DNA from: Silanimonas sp.
GTDB taxonomy: Bacteria > Pseudomonadota > Gammaproteobacteria > Xanthomonadales > Xanthomonadaceae
Length of the DNA stretch: 57,233 nt
Direction: 5' to 3'
Assembly (NCBI RefSeq): GCF_027531545.1
Contig: NZ_JAPZSC010000059.1
Location: 1-57,233, forward strand
Both the position numbers and the translations under genes were made by a program. Position 1 is the first letter of the stretch. Every line of letters starts with the position of its first letter. This document shows, in pieces, positions 26,010 through 34,391 of this stretch. The notes under the pieces are model-generated. The model had not been told where the DNA came from. It worked only from the letters and a program-made list of their open reading frames with translations, and did no database searches.

Positions 26010-26686
26010 GGAAAGCCCTCGGGCAAGACGAGGTGCGCCGTGAGCGTCGCCGGGTCCACACCCGGCGAGTGCGGCAGGCGTCCGAAGCACGGCACCGGCA
26101 GCGCGGCCTTCAGGGCGTCGAAGTAGTCGTCGGGGAAGAGCATCGTCGGCTCGACATCGGAAGCGATCCAGCCCAGCACGCGGAAGCCCCGCGCGTGCAC
26201 CGCCTCGACGGTCATCCGCGCGTGGTTGATGCATCCCAGCTTCAAGCCGACCACGACCAGCACCGGCAAGCCCAGCGCGCGCGGCAGGTCGCACTGGTCG
26301 ATCACCGCGTTCACCGGCGCGAGGAAACCGCCGACGCCTTCCACCAGCACCACGTCGGCCTGGGCCTTCAACTGCGCGAACGCCGCTTCGATCGGCGGCA
26401 GGGTCACCTCGACGCCATCGAGGCGCGCGGCGATCTCCGGAGCCGTCGGCTCGCGCAATGACCAAGGATTCACCAGCACATAGTCGGGGCGCGGATCGCT
26501 GGCCGCCTGAAGCGCGAGGGCGTCCTCATTGCGCAGGCCTTCCGGCGTTTCGTCACTGCCGCTGGCGATGGGCTTCATGCCCACGGCGCGCAGTCCGCGC
26601 TGGCGCAAGGCGTGCAGGAGGACGGTGCTGGTGAAGGTCTTGCCGGCGCCGGTGTCGGTGCCGGTCACGAAGAAGGCGGTCGTCAT
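25997..26686 (-). CDS. bioD: ATP-dependent dethiobiotin synthetase BioD
   Basis: A 229-residue enzyme that closes the ureido ring of biotin by carboxylating 7,8-diaminononanoate with ATP. It has the N-terminal FFVTGTDTGAGKT P-loop (5-17), the substrate-binding MKPIASG, and VLVEGVGGFLAPV with the Mg-binding Glu. The LKLGCINHA stretch is typical of the family, and the product length is normal. ATG 26686 starts at the conserved family position; upstream in-frame starts would overlap the divergent gene's leader. It is not next to other bio genes. The 3' end overlaps the QueD-like gene by 13 bases in convergent orientation. Confidence 0.94.
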   Translation of the reverse strand: MTTAFFVTGTDTGAGKTFTSTVLLHALRQRGLRAVGMKPIASGSDETPEGLRNEDALALQAASDPRPDYVLVNPWSLREPTAPEIAARLDGVEVTLPPIEAAFAQLKAQADVVLVEGVGGFLAPVNAVIDQCDLPRALGLPVLVVVGLKLGCINHARMTVEAVHARGFRVLGWIASDVEPTMLFPDDYFDALKAALPVPCFGRLPHSPGVDPATLTAHLVLPEGFPQPS

Positions 26687-26802
26687 CCCGCCATTGTTGG
26701 CGAATCCGCCGTGAAGGCCGCGCTTGCCTTCGTCGCCGGGCGTCCCCATCGTTGCCCTCCCCGGCCGCGGAACGCGGCCCGCTGAACCGGATTCCAGAGC
26801 GC

Positions 26803-27288
26803 ATGTCCTTCACCTCCGTCGCCCTCGAGGGCAGCAAAGCCGAGCAGTACGCCCAACTCGTCGACCAGGCCCGCGGCCTGATGCACGGCGAGCCCAACCG
26901 CACCGCCAACGCGGCGAACCTGTCCTCGCTCGTCTTCCACGCCCTGCCCGACCTCAACTGGGTGGGCTTCTACTTCTTCGACGGCAAGGAGCTCGTGGTC
27001 GGGCCCTTCCAGGGCTTGCCGGCCTGCGTGCGCATCGCCATCGGCAAGGGGGTCTGCGGCACGGCCGCGGCCACGCGCCAGACGCAGCTCGTCCCCGATG
27101 TGGAAGCCTTCCCGGGCCACATCGCCTGCGATTCGGCCTCGCGCTCGGAAGTGGTGGTGCCCTTGTTCAAGGGCGACACGCTGGTGGGCGTGTTCGACAT
27201 CGACAGCCCGGTGCTCGACCGCTTCGACGCCGACGACCAGCGCGGGCTGGAAGCGCTCGCCGCCGCCTTCCTCGACACCCTGGCCTGA
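26803..27288 (+). CDS. msrC: Free methionine-(R)-sulfoxide reductase, GAF domain
   Basis: A 161-residue GAF-domain protein with the family sequence (LSSLVFHALPDLNWVGFYF, then VGPFQGLPACVRI, then GVCGTAA and HIACDSASRSE). The three redox cysteines, Cys75, Cys85 and Cys109, keep the exact 10 and 24 residue spacing of E. coli Cys84/94/118. The enzyme reduces free Met-R-sulfoxide in the cytoplasm with thioredoxin and protects against oxidants. ATG 26803 matches family starts. It is divergent from bioD and followed after 5 bases by the TfoX-C-like gene. Confidence 0.95.
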   Translation: MSFTSVALEGSKAEQYAQLVDQARGLMHGEPNRTANAANLSSLVFHALPDLNWVGFYFFDGKELVVGPFQGLPACVRIAIGKGVCGTAAATRQTQLVPDVEAFPGHIACDSASRSEVVVPLFKGDTLVGVFDIDSPVLDRFDADDQRGLEALAAAFLDTLA

Positions 27289-27293
27289 TCGCG

Positions 27294-27692
27294 ATGGCCA
27301 CGCCGCCCAAGCTGCGCAATATCGGCCCGAAGTCGGCCGCGCAATTGCGGCAGGTCGGCGTTCGCACGATCGACGACCTGCGCGCCGTGGGCAGCCTCGA
27401 GGCCTTCGTCAAGCTCAAGCGCGCGGGCTTCAAGCCCTCGCTCAACCTGCTTTACTCGCTCGAAGGCGCGCTGCTCGACTGCCATTGGCAGCAGGTGCCC
27501 GACGAACGCCGCAGCGAACTGATCCTCGCCGCCGATGCCGCGAGCGCGGCGCTGCCGAAGACACAGCCGCGCTGGTTCAGTGGCGGCAATGCACCGGCGA
27601 GCGTCGTGGCCGGAGGCGACGGCGACGGTGAACCGAATGCCGACGCGGACGAGAGCCCAGCGGACGACGGCGGTGGCGACAGCGGCGACTGA
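27294..27692 (+). CDS. TfoX C-terminal-domain-like protein
   Basis: A 132-residue protein. Its first 85 residues match the helix-hairpin-helix TfoX C-terminal domain (LRNIGPKSAAQLRQVGVRT, then DLRAVGSLEAFVKLKRAGF, NLLYSLEGALLDCHWQQV). The tail from about 100 is low-complexity and acidic (Asp, Glu, Gly). The N-terminal TfoX domain of competence regulators is absent, so this is the stand-alone form of unknown role. ATG 27294 lies 5 bases after the msrC stop, so the two are cotranscribed. Confidence 0.85.
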   Translation: MATPPKLRNIGPKSAAQLRQVGVRTIDDLRAVGSLEAFVKLKRAGFKPSLNLLYSLEGALLDCHWQQVPDERRSELILAADAASAALPKTQPRWFSGGNAPASVVAGGDGDGEPNADADESPADDGGGDSGD

Positions 27693-27732
27693 GATCCGCC
27701 GTCCGGCTGCCCCGGATCGGGACGGCACGTTG

Positions 27733-27984
27733 GTGCTCGCGATCACGCCGAGCCATGGTGAACCCGTGACCGTGCCGATCGAGGTGGCCTCCGGCACGCG
27801 CGAGAACAGGGTCGCGAAGCGCGTCGTCGACGTGCTGCGCGAGGCCATCGGTGCCGACTACAAGATCGAGCGCGACGACGGCGAGGATGTGCTGGTGAAG
27901 CGTCGCCTCGGCCGCGATCGCTTCAACGTCACCGTCGTCAGCAACGCCATCCGCGGGGTGCGACTCAACCTCGACCAGGAGTGA
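27733..27984 (+). CDS. Small hypothetical protein
   Basis: An open frame ends at 27984 with a plausible folded sequence: VTVPIEVASGT, VAKRVVDVLREAIGADYKIE, then VLVKRRLGRDRFNVTVVSNAI. It has mixed alpha/beta character and balanced charge. The frame stays open into the TfoX-like gene, so the start is uncertain; GTG 27733 (or TTG 27730) is given because it begins after the preceding stop. I do not recognise a family. The codon usage fits a real gene and it continues the msrC-TfoX unit. Confidence 0.5.
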   Translation: MLAITPSHGEPVTVPIEVASGTRENRVAKRVVDVLREAIGADYKIERDDGEDVLVKRRLGRDRFNVTVVSNAIRGVRLNLDQE

Positions 27985-28054
27985 TCGGCACGGGGCTTGC
28001 CGTCGCGCTCGGATTGGCGACGATGACAGCCCCAGCCATCACGGACTCCTCGCC

Positions 28055-28422
28055 ATGCCCTGGACCCTCGGACTGCTGATCGCTTTCAGCTTCTCCAGCG
28101 CCGGTGACCGCTTCGAGACGCGCCGGCACTCGCGGGTTCGCTGGCAGCCACCGAAGCGCAGCAGGCGCGCATCTGAGCGGCCGTCAACGCGGCACTCGAG
28201 CAGAAGGGCCAACCGGCCCTCGTAGCGATGCTCGCGACCTTCCTCGCGGGCCACGGCCGCGGCCTGAGCGGCCGGCGCAGTCCGTTGCATACCGTGGTCT
28301 TCGTCCTCGTCATCAGCGGGACGATCTACAGCATCGTCGAGCTGGAGTACCCGCGCCTCGGCTTCGTGACGATCAAGGATGCGGACGTCGTGTTGGCCGA
28401 GGTGCGCGGGATGATGCGCTGA
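28055..28422 (+). pseudogene. Decayed bestrophin-like/DUF4239 membrane protein gene
   Basis: ATG 28055 opens a frame with MPWTLGLLIAFSFSSAGDRF, which resembles the N-terminal TM and basic loop of DUF4239 proteins. After about 25 codons the similarity moves to another frame, which reads LAATEAQQARI, then TGA where the family usually has Trp, then AAVNAALEQKG. The same frame ends with a TM (HTVVFVLVISGTIYSIVEL) and EYPRLGFVTI before TGA 28422, like the family's C-terminal end. A frameshift, a stop codon and a shortened middle mean it is not functional. The 448-bp stretch 27985-28432 holds nothing else that I can support. Confidence 0.55.
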
Positions 28423-28432
28423 GCCGCGGTGC

Positions 28433-29011
28433 TCAGCGCACGACGGCGTAATCGCGCGCGTTCTCGCTCCAACGCGGCGTCTCGCGGATGCGCGGCAGCA
28501 CCTCGTCGACGCGCTCCACCATCGACCACATGGCGGCATGCTCGGGGTTCATGAAGCGCTCGTCGATGACCTTCCGCATGAAGGCCTGCAACCCTTCGTA
28601 GAAGCCGTTGACGCTGAGCAGCACGATCGGATTGAAGTAGAGGCCGAGGCGCTTCAGGGTGATGGCCTCGAACAACTCCTCGAGCGTGCCGCAGCCCCCG
28701 GGAAGGGCGATCACCGCATCGCTGCCGGTCAGCAGCCGATGCTTGCGCTCGCGCATGTCCTCGACGAGCTCCAGCGTCGTGACGCCCGGGTGGCCCCATT
28801 CCAGGTCGACCATGAACTTCGGGATGATGCCGATGACCTCGCCACCCTCGGCGATGGCGCCATCGGCGAGTGCGCCCATCAGGCCCTGGCCGCCGCCGCC
28901 GTACACCGTGGTGCAGCCGGCCCGGGCCAGCGTGGCGCCGAGTTCGCGGGCCGCGGCGAGGTAGACGGGATCGACTTTGCCGCTCGAGGCGGCGTAGACA
29001 CAGATGCGCAT
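28433..29011 (-). CDS. LOG family protein (cytokinin riboside 5'-monophosphate phosphoribohydrolase-like)
   Basis: A 192-residue Rossmann-fold LOG protein. It has the nucleotide-binding GGGGQGLMG loop and the diagnostic PGGCGTLEELFE motif with its catalytic Glu/Arg set (also MRERKHRL). Family members cleave the N-glycosidic bond of AMP-type nucleotides, which releases cytokinin bases in some bacteria, or act in general nucleotide salvage. Start ATG 29011 begins at MRICVYAASS, the family start. It is convergent with the decayed gene before it and divergent from the HU gene. Confidence 0.94.
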   Translation of the reverse strand: MRICVYAASSGKVDPVYLAAARELGATLARAGCTTVYGGGGQGLMGALADGAIAEGGEVIGIIPKFMVDLEWGHPGVTTLELVEDMRERKHRLLTGSDAVIALPGGCGTLEELFEAITLKRLGLYFNPIVLLSVNGFYEGLQAFMRKVIDERFMNPEHAAMWSMVERVDEVLPRIRETPRWSENARDYAVVR

Positions 29012-29077
29012 GGCGGTATGGCAACAGGCCGATTCGCGCGCGTCAACGGCTGCAGACGGGGGCATTCGGCGGCCGGC

Positions 29078-29122
29078 GCAAAAAAAAGTGCGGTTTTTTT
29101 CGCGCGGGGGCTCACTTTTTGC
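29078..29122. promoter_or_regulatory. A8/T7 homopolymer block with nested inverted repeats
   Basis: Between the divergent LOG and HU genes lies a run of A8, then GTGCGG, then T7, with CACTTTTTGC about 13 bases on. GCAAAAAAAAGTG and CACTTTTTGC are complementary apart from three extra A. It stands out in an otherwise G/C-rich region. It could be a curved or nucleoid-protein-binding promoter element for the HU gene, or a hairpin in its leader. Confidence 0.5.
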
Positions 29123-29217
29123 GGCGTTTCAGGCGAGGATTGGCAAGTCCGAGCCGACCTGCGGGTCGCCGGGCCGGTCCCATTGCCGATCCACGGAACC
29201 TCACGAGAACCCATCAC

Positions 29218-29616
29218 ATGGCAACGAAGAAAGCAGTCAAGAAAGCTCCGGCCAAGAAGGCCGCCCCGAAGAAGGCCGCCAAGGCCGCCCCGGCAGCGCC
29301 GAAGGCCATCAAGGACACGCTGAACAAGACCGGCCTCGTCGCGCACATCGCCGAAGCCGCTGGCGTCGCCGCCAAGGACGTCCGTGGCGTGCTCGCCGCG
29401 CTCGAAGGCGCCATCGTCGGTTCGCTCAACAAGAAGGGCGCCGGCCAGTTCGTGCTGCCGGGCCTGCTGAAGATCACCTCGGTGAGCGTGCCGGCCAAGC
29501 CGAAGCGCAAGGGCATCAACCCGTTCACCAAGGAAGAGCAGTGGTTCGCCGCCAAGCCGGCCTCGACCAAGGTCAAGGTGCGTCCGCTGCGCAAGCTGAA
29601 GGCCGCTGCGGAGTAA
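29218..29616 (+). CDS. HU-family DNA-binding protein with histone H1-like N-terminal tail
   Basis: A 132-residue nucleoid protein. The first 30 residues are a lysine/alanine/proline tail (MATKKAVKKAPAKKAAPKK) like the C-terminal arm of histone H1 or AlgP. The rest is an HU/IHF fold (IKDTLNKTGLVAHIAEAAGV, then LEGAIVGSLNKKGAGQFVLPG and the beta-arm region PAKPKRKGINPFT). It binds DNA with little sequence demand and the tail should strengthen or condense binding. ATG 29218 is the only sensible start. A terminator follows at 29670. It is probably strongly expressed. Confidence 0.94.
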   Translation: MATKKAVKKAPAKKAAPKKAAKAAPAAPKAIKDTLNKTGLVAHIAEAAGVAAKDVRGVLAALEGAIVGSLNKKGAGQFVLPGLLKITSVSVPAKPKRKGINPFTKEEQWFAAKPASTKVKVRPLRKLKAAAE

Positions 29617-29669
29617 TCCCGCGCGCGCCGCGGCTCGGCGCCGATCGCGGCGCAGTCGCCAGAAAGCCG

Positions 29670-29706
29670 AACGGCCGGTCCCTCGCGGGGCCGGCCGTTC
29701 TCGTTT
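29670..29706 (+). terminator. Terminator after the HU gene
   Basis: AACGGCCGGTCCC and GGGGCCGGCCGTT form a 13-bp stem with one G-T pair and a 4-base loop, followed by CTCGTTT. It ends at the stop of the convergent DUF2238 gene and could serve both directions. Confidence 0.88.
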
Positions 29707-30365
29707 CAGCAGGTTCGAGGAGGGGCTTCCCACCCGGCCCGCTGGAAGGACAACGCGGTTGCGGCGATCACGCTGCCGAGCAAGGCCAGCGCCATGTCCT
29801 TCTGCGCGTCCCAGACGTCACCCTGGGTGCCGAGGAAGGCCATGCGCAGGTCGCCACCGAACACCAGGGCCGCGCCCCACTCGATCAGTTCGTAGAGCAG
29901 GGAATGCGAGGTGACGAAGCCCACGGCCAGCAGCCATCGCCAGAGGCGCGTGGTGGGCGCCCGCGCATCGACGATGTCGAAGACCGCCGGAGTGGCGAGC
30001 AGGCCGTAGAGGAAGTGCACGAGCCGGTCGTAGTGATTCCGTTCGACGCCGAACGCTGCCCCGGGCGAGAACCCGAGCCACGCCTCGCACCAGTCATCGA
30101 TCGGCACCTCCGAATAGGTGTGGTGCGATCCAATGGCATGGAACACGAAGAAGACGAACAGCGCGATGTAGCTGCTGTCCCGCAGGCGCAGGCGCGAGGA
30201 CGCCCACACCAGCAGCGGGATCGCGACGAAGACCAGCACGTTCTCCAGCCACCAGTCCGCACGGTGCTTCGGGGCGACGGCCAGGGCACCCCAGATGAGC
30301 CCGTAAACGGCGAGGAGCACCGCCGGAACGGTGCGCGTCGATGCAGGGGAAGGATGATTGGCCAA
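29706..30365 (-). CDS. DUF2238 family membrane protein (YjdF-like)
   Basis: A 219-residue inner-membrane protein with about six TMs. Family marks are the His/Tyr cluster in loop 3 (GSHHTYSEVPIDDW), YDRLVHFLYGLL, SHSLLYELIEW and the end motif GTQGDVWDAQKDMALALLG. The function of DUF2238 is unknown. Met1 at 30365 opens a short Ser/Thr/Pro leader before TM1. It is convergent with HU and shares its terminator. About 200 bp of less G/C-rich sequence (30366-30563) without a gene separates it from the next operon. Confidence 0.9.
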   Translation of the reverse strand: MANHPSPASTRTVPAVLLAVYGLIWGALAVAPKHRADWWLENVLVFVAIPLLVWASSRLRLRDSSYIALFVFFVFHAIGSHHTYSEVPIDDWCEAWLGFSPGAAFGVERNHYDRLVHFLYGLLATPAVFDIVDARAPTTRLWRWLLAVGFVTSHSLLYELIEWGAALVFGGDLRMAFLGTQGDVWDAQKDMALALLGSVIAATALSFQRAGWEAPPRTC

Positions 30366-30563
30366 GAGAAGATCCGCCGATCGTGAGGTGGATGACCAGG
30401 CTCGTCAGAAGCCGGGTGGCAAGGAGCTATAGAACGATGTTCTTGGTTTTCTGACGCCGGGCTAGAAGCATCCCCGCCCGCTGGCCATTTGAATGCCGAG
30501 AAGCAGGCCTGTCCAGAATCAAGCGCTTTATCGTTTTGGGAGCGAGTTCAACAATGCCGGGCG

Positions 30564-31484
30564 CTATCGCCCCCTTCGGATGGCATCGGCGAGATAGTCT
30601 GCGAGCACCCTGACCCGCGCAGAGAGGTGGCGGTTCTGCGGATACAGCACGTGGAAGGAGCGCGAGCGGCCACCGGCACCTTGCAGCACTTCCACCAGCT
30701 GTCCGTTGCGCACCGCTTCCCTCGCCACGAAGTGGTAGATCTGAAATAGCCCCCCTCCCGCGATGGCCCACCCGACGCCGGCCAGCACATCCTCATGCAC
30801 GCGCTGTCGGCTCTTGAAGGTGAGGTCGATGTCTTCGCCCGCCGCATTGCGGAAGATCCAAGGCATGGGTCTGCCCGTGCTGGGCAGTACGAACTGAATG
30901 AGATCGTGCGTTGCGAGGTCCTCCAGCGTGCGCGGCTTGCCCTTGCGTCGCAGGTAGTCGGGCGCGCCGAATACGCCGACGCTCGCCTCTTCCAGCTTGC
31001 GCGCCACGAGGCGTGAATCCCGCGGCTCGCCCAGGCGTATCGCCAGGTCGTAGCCGTCCTCCACGAAGTCGATGTTCCTGTTGGAGACGTTGAGCTCGAC
31101 TTCCACGCCCGGATAAGCCGCCATGAAACCGGGCAACAAGGGCACAATTCGGTGGTGGCCGTAGAGCGTGCCCACGCTGACGCGAACCAGCCCCTTCGGC
31201 TCGCTTTGCTGGCCAGTGATGGCGCGCTCCGCCTCCGCAATCTGCTCCAACGCTTGCTGACACTCCGCGCGGTAAAGCTCGCCGTCGCTGGTCAAGCGCA
31301 CGCTGCGGGTGGTGCGAGTGAAAAGCCTTACCCCGAGCCGCGCTTCCAGTCGGCTGATCGAGCGGCTCACCGAGGCCGGCGTGACGCCCAGCATCTCGGC
31401 GGCCGCGGTGAAGCTGCCCATCTCGGCCGCCTTGCAGAACAGCTCGATGCTGCCGAGTTGTACGGGGTCGAACTGCCGGGCCAT
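30564..31484 (-). CDS. LysR family transcriptional regulator of the electrophile-defence operon
   Basis: A 306-residue LysR regulator. The winged helix is at about 8-65 (FCKAAEMGSFTAAAEMLGV, then SRSISRLEARLGVRLFTRT), followed by the effector domain (LVARKLEEASVGVFGAPDYL, then YPQNRHLSARVRVLADYL). It is divergent from the seven-gene operon starting at 31603 with 118 bp between, the usual position of a LysR activator and its target. It is of the CrgA-like branch, and such proteins sense small electrophiles or aromatic compounds in several bacteria. The effector here is unknown. I could not identify a clear operator in the gap. Confidence 0.93.
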   Translation of the reverse strand: MARQFDPVQLGSIELFCKAAEMGSFTAAAEMLGVTPASVSRSISRLEARLGVRLFTRTTRSVRLTSDGELYRAECQQALEQIAEAERAITGQQSEPKGLVRVSVGTLYGHHRIVPLLPGFMAAYPGVEVELNVSNRNIDFVEDGYDLAIRLGEPRDSRLVARKLEEASVGVFGAPDYLRRKGKPRTLEDLATHDLIQFVLPSTGRPMPWIFRNAAGEDIDLTFKSRQRVHEDVLAGVGWAIAGGGLFQIYHFVAREAVRNGQLVEVLQGAGGRSRSFHVLYPQNRHLSARVRVLADYLADAIRRGR

Positions 31485-31602
31485 TTATTCACCGATGTAA
31501 GTAAAGAAGTTCCTATGATCCAGTTTATCGGCACAAATGGACTCAATGAAGTCGCCGCCCAAGGGCAAAACGCCCCTTCACCCGAGTCTGCTTTCCCTCT
31601 GA

Positions 31603-32457
31603 ATGACCATGAAAAACCTCTTCAAAAAGGCCCTCCTTTCCGCCGCCGCATTGGGCCTATCCACACTGTCCTGGGCAGCGCCGGCGCCCAAAGGCGAAGT
31701 CCTCGTGGTGCTGTCCAGCGAGACGGCCTTGCCGTTGCGTGATGGAAAGACCTTTCCCTCCGGCTACTACCTCAACGAGTTCGGCGTGCCTGCCGATGCA
31801 CTGCAGCGCGCCGGCTACCGGCTGACGGTCGTCACGCCGCGCGGGAACCGGCCGCAGGCCGACCAGCGCTCGGTCGATCCCCAGTACTTCCGGGGCGACG
31901 CGCGGGAGATGGAGCGAATCGCTGGCGTGGTGGAACAACTCACCCAGGCCGACCAGATCAAATCGCTACCCGAGGTACTTGAGTCAGGGCTCGATCGTTA
32001 TGCGGCCGTGTTCATCCCCGGCGGCCACGCGCCCATGATCGATCTGGCCAACAATCCGCTGGTCGGCCACGTGCTTCGCCACTTCAATGCGAATGGCAAG
32101 CCCACCGCCGCGATCTGCCATGGCCCTATCACTCTGTTGGCCGCCCAGGACGATCCGCAGGGCTACGAGCGCAGCTTGGGCAATGCCGACGCGGGCCGCG
32201 CCCAGAATTGGATCTACAGCGGCTATCGCATGACCATCTTCGCGGATGCGGAAGAGGCGGCCTTCGAGGCATCGCTCAACGGCGACAGACTGCGCTATTA
32301 CCCGGCACGCGCCATGGCAACCGCCGGTGGCGACCTGCGGTTCGCAAAGGCTTGGGAGCCCCACGTTGTCGTGGACCGCGAACTCATCACTGGACAGAAC
32401 CCCTTCTCCGACCACGCACTGGCCCAAGCGCTGATCGCGGCGTTGGCTGAGCGCTGA
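31603..32457 (+). CDS. Secreted DJ-1/PfpI-family protein (Hsp31-like)
   Basis: A 284-residue type 1 glutamine-amidotransferase-fold protein with a signal peptide (1-26, LLSAAALGLSTLSWA). Motifs are EVLVVLSSE, FSGYY-type YYLNEFGVPADAL, FIPGGHAPMIDL and the elbow AAICHGPITLL with the catalytic Cys. Bacterial Hsp31-class members degrade methylglyoxal or act as chaperones, but most are cytoplasmic; secretion is notable. ATG 31603 is used, with a second ATG two codons later. It is the first gene of the operon, 48 bp before the YqhD-like gene. Confidence 0.9.
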   Translation: MTMKNLFKKALLSAAALGLSTLSWAAPAPKGEVLVVLSSETALPLRDGKTFPSGYYLNEFGVPADALQRAGYRLTVVTPRGNRPQADQRSVDPQYFRGDAREMERIAGVVEQLTQADQIKSLPEVLESGLDRYAAVFIPGGHAPMIDLANNPLVGHVLRHFNANGKPTAAICHGPITLLAAQDDPQGYERSLGNADAGRAQNWIYSGYRMTIFADAEEAAFEASLNGDRLRYYPARAMATAGGDLRFAKAWEPHVVVDRELITGQNPFSDHALAQALIAALAER

Positions 32458-32505
32458 AACCCCGCATTCCGCCAACAACGCCGCCCACACGTCGAGCTTT
32501 TCACC

Positions 32506-33663
32506 ATGCAGAACTTCAGCTTCCACAACCCCACCGCCATCCACTTCGGCACCGGGGCGATCGCGCAACTGAGTCAGCGCGTGCCGATCAACGCGCGCGT
32601 ACTGGTGCTTTACGGGGGCAGCAGCGCCGAACGCAACGGGACCTTGGCCGAGGTGCGCGAGGCGCTTCACGGTTACCAGTTCCAAGAGTTCGGCGGCATC
32701 GAGCCCAATCCCAGCTACGAAACCTTGATGCGAGCGGTCGAGCAGGTGCGCTCGGAAGACCTCGACTTCCTGCTGGCCGTGGGCGGCGGCTCGGTCATCG
32801 ACGGAACCAAGTTCGTGGCCGCCGCCGTGCCCTATACGCAAGACCCTTGGCACATCTTGGAAACGGGCGGCGCCGAGGTGAGGCAGGCACTGCCCTTTGG
32901 CTGCGTGCTGACGCTGCCGGCTACCGGTTCGGAAATGAATGCCGGCTCCGTGATCACCCGACGCGCCACCCAGGCTAAGCGCGTGTTCCACAGCGCCCAT
33001 GTCTTCCCTCGCTTCAGCATCCTTGACCCGTCCAAGATGGATACGTTGCCGGCCCGCCAACTCGCCAACGGGGTGGCGGACGCCTTCACCCATGTCATTG
33101 AGCAATACCTGACCTACCCGGTCCAGGCACATGTGCAGGACCGATTGGCTGAAGCCCTCCTGCAAACGCTGGTGGACGTCGGACCCCAAGTGCTGGCCGC
33201 CGAGAATGACGCCGCAGCGCGGGCCAGCCTGATGTGGACCGCCACGCTGGCCCTCAATGGCCTCATCGGTGCGGGCGTGCCGCAGGACTGGTCGACCCAC
33301 ATGATCGGTCATGAACTCACGGCGCTGCACGACATTGACCACGCCCGAACCCTGGCCGTAGTGCTGCCCGCCAATCTCAAAGTGCGCCGCAGTGCCAAGC
33401 GCGAGAAGTTGCTGCAGTACGCCGAACGCGTGTGGCATCTGCGCGAGGGCACCGAAGAGGCCCGCATCGATGCGGCCATCCAGCGCACTGAGGACTTCTT
33501 CGAGTGCCTGGGCATCCCCACCCGGCTATCGGCCTACGCGCTGGGAGCCGAAGCGGTGGAACCCATCGTCAAGCAACTCGAGGCCCATGGCCTGACCACC
33601 CTGGGCGAGCGGCGCGACGTCACGCTGGCGCTGAGCCGCCAGATCCTGCAGGCCGCGCTCTGA
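32506..33663 (+). CDS. yqhD: Iron-containing alcohol dehydrogenase, YqhD-like aldehyde reductase
   Basis: A 385-residue group III alcohol dehydrogenase, close in size and motifs to E. coli YqhD. It has the NAD(P)-binding AVGGGSVIDGTKF, TLPATGSEMN and the metal set in GVADAFTHVIEQY (Asp, His) and IGHELTALHDIDHA (two His). YqhD reduces methylglyoxal, acrolein and other short or peroxide-derived aldehydes with NADPH. ATG 32506 is the family start. It lies 35 bp before the second DJ-1 gene. The role in carbonyl detoxification fits the whole operon. Confidence 0.92.
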   Translation: MQNFSFHNPTAIHFGTGAIAQLSQRVPINARVLVLYGGSSAERNGTLAEVREALHGYQFQEFGGIEPNPSYETLMRAVEQVRSEDLDFLLAVGGGSVIDGTKFVAAAVPYTQDPWHILETGGAEVRQALPFGCVLTLPATGSEMNAGSVITRRATQAKRVFHSAHVFPRFSILDPSKMDTLPARQLANGVADAFTHVIEQYLTYPVQAHVQDRLAEALLQTLVDVGPQVLAAENDAAARASLMWTATLALNGLIGAGVPQDWSTHMIGHELTALHDIDHARTLAVVLPANLKVRRSAKREKLLQYAERVWHLREGTEEARIDAAIQRTEDFFECLGIPTRLSAYALGAEAVEPIVKQLEAHGLTTLGERRDVTLALSRQILQAAL

Positions 33664-33698
33664 CGCCGGTCGCATCACACCTTTCCAAAGGAAATTCC

Positions 33699-34391
33699 AT
33701 GACTTCCCGCATCCTGATGATCGTCACCTCCAATGCCCGCATGGGCGACACCGGCAAGCCGACGGGCTTGTGGGCCGAAGAGTTGGCGGTGCCCTACTAC
33801 GCGCTGGCCGATGCCGGCGTCGAGGTCACGCTGGCCTCGCCGGCTGGCGGTCCCGCACCCATTGATCCGGGCAGCCTGAAGCCCGTCGGGCAGAACGACC
33901 CGGTCGTCGAGCGCTTCCTCGCTGATGAAGCCCTGCAAGCCCGGATTGCCGCCACCTCCAGGGCCTCGGAGTTCGACGGCGCCAGCTTTGATGCCGTGTT
34001 CTTCCCGGGCGGCCACGGCACCATGTGGGACCTGCCCGTAGACGCCGGCGTGACACGTGCCGTCGAGCGCGCCTTCGCAGCCCACAAGCTGATCGCCTCG
34101 GTCTGCCACGGCGCGGCAGGCCTTGTCACGGCCAAGCGACCCGATGGGCAGCCCATCGTGAAGGACCTGCGAGTCAACTCCTTCACCGACGCCGAAGAAG
34201 TAGCCGTGGGCCTCGAAAAGGTGGTTCCTTTCATGCTGGAAACGCGCCTGCGCGAACTCGGTGGCCACTTCGAGGGTTCGGCCAACTGGCAAGCCTTCGC
34301 CATCCGCGACGGCCAGTTGATCACCGGGCAGAACCCGCAGTCGTCGCACCTGGTGGCACAACAGCTGCTCAACGCGCTAAAGACCGCATGA
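33699..34391 (+). CDS. DJ-1/PfpI-family protein (cytoplasmic)
   Basis: A 230-residue DJ-1/PfpI protein without a signal peptide. Motifs are RILMIVTSNARM, GLWAEELAVPYYAL, FFPGGHGTMWDL and the nucleophile elbow SVCHGAAGL with the reactive Cys, plus NWQAFAIRDGQLITGQNP near the end, typical of YhbO/Hsp31-type members that handle glyoxals or glycated targets. It is the second such protein of this operon, and the first is secreted, so the pair may cover both compartments. ATG 33699 has a GGAAA ribosome site. Its stop overlaps the Dps start (ATGA at 34388). Confidence 0.9.
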   Translation: MTSRILMIVTSNARMGDTGKPTGLWAEELAVPYYALADAGVEVTLASPAGGPAPIDPGSLKPVGQNDPVVERFLADEALQARIAATSRASEFDGASFDAVFFPGGHGTMWDLPVDAGVTRAVERAFAAHKLIASVCHGAAGLVTAKRPDGQPIVKDLRVNSFTDAEEVAVGLEKVVPFMLETRLRELGGHFEGSANWQAFAIRDGQLITGQNPQSSHLVAQQLLNALKTA

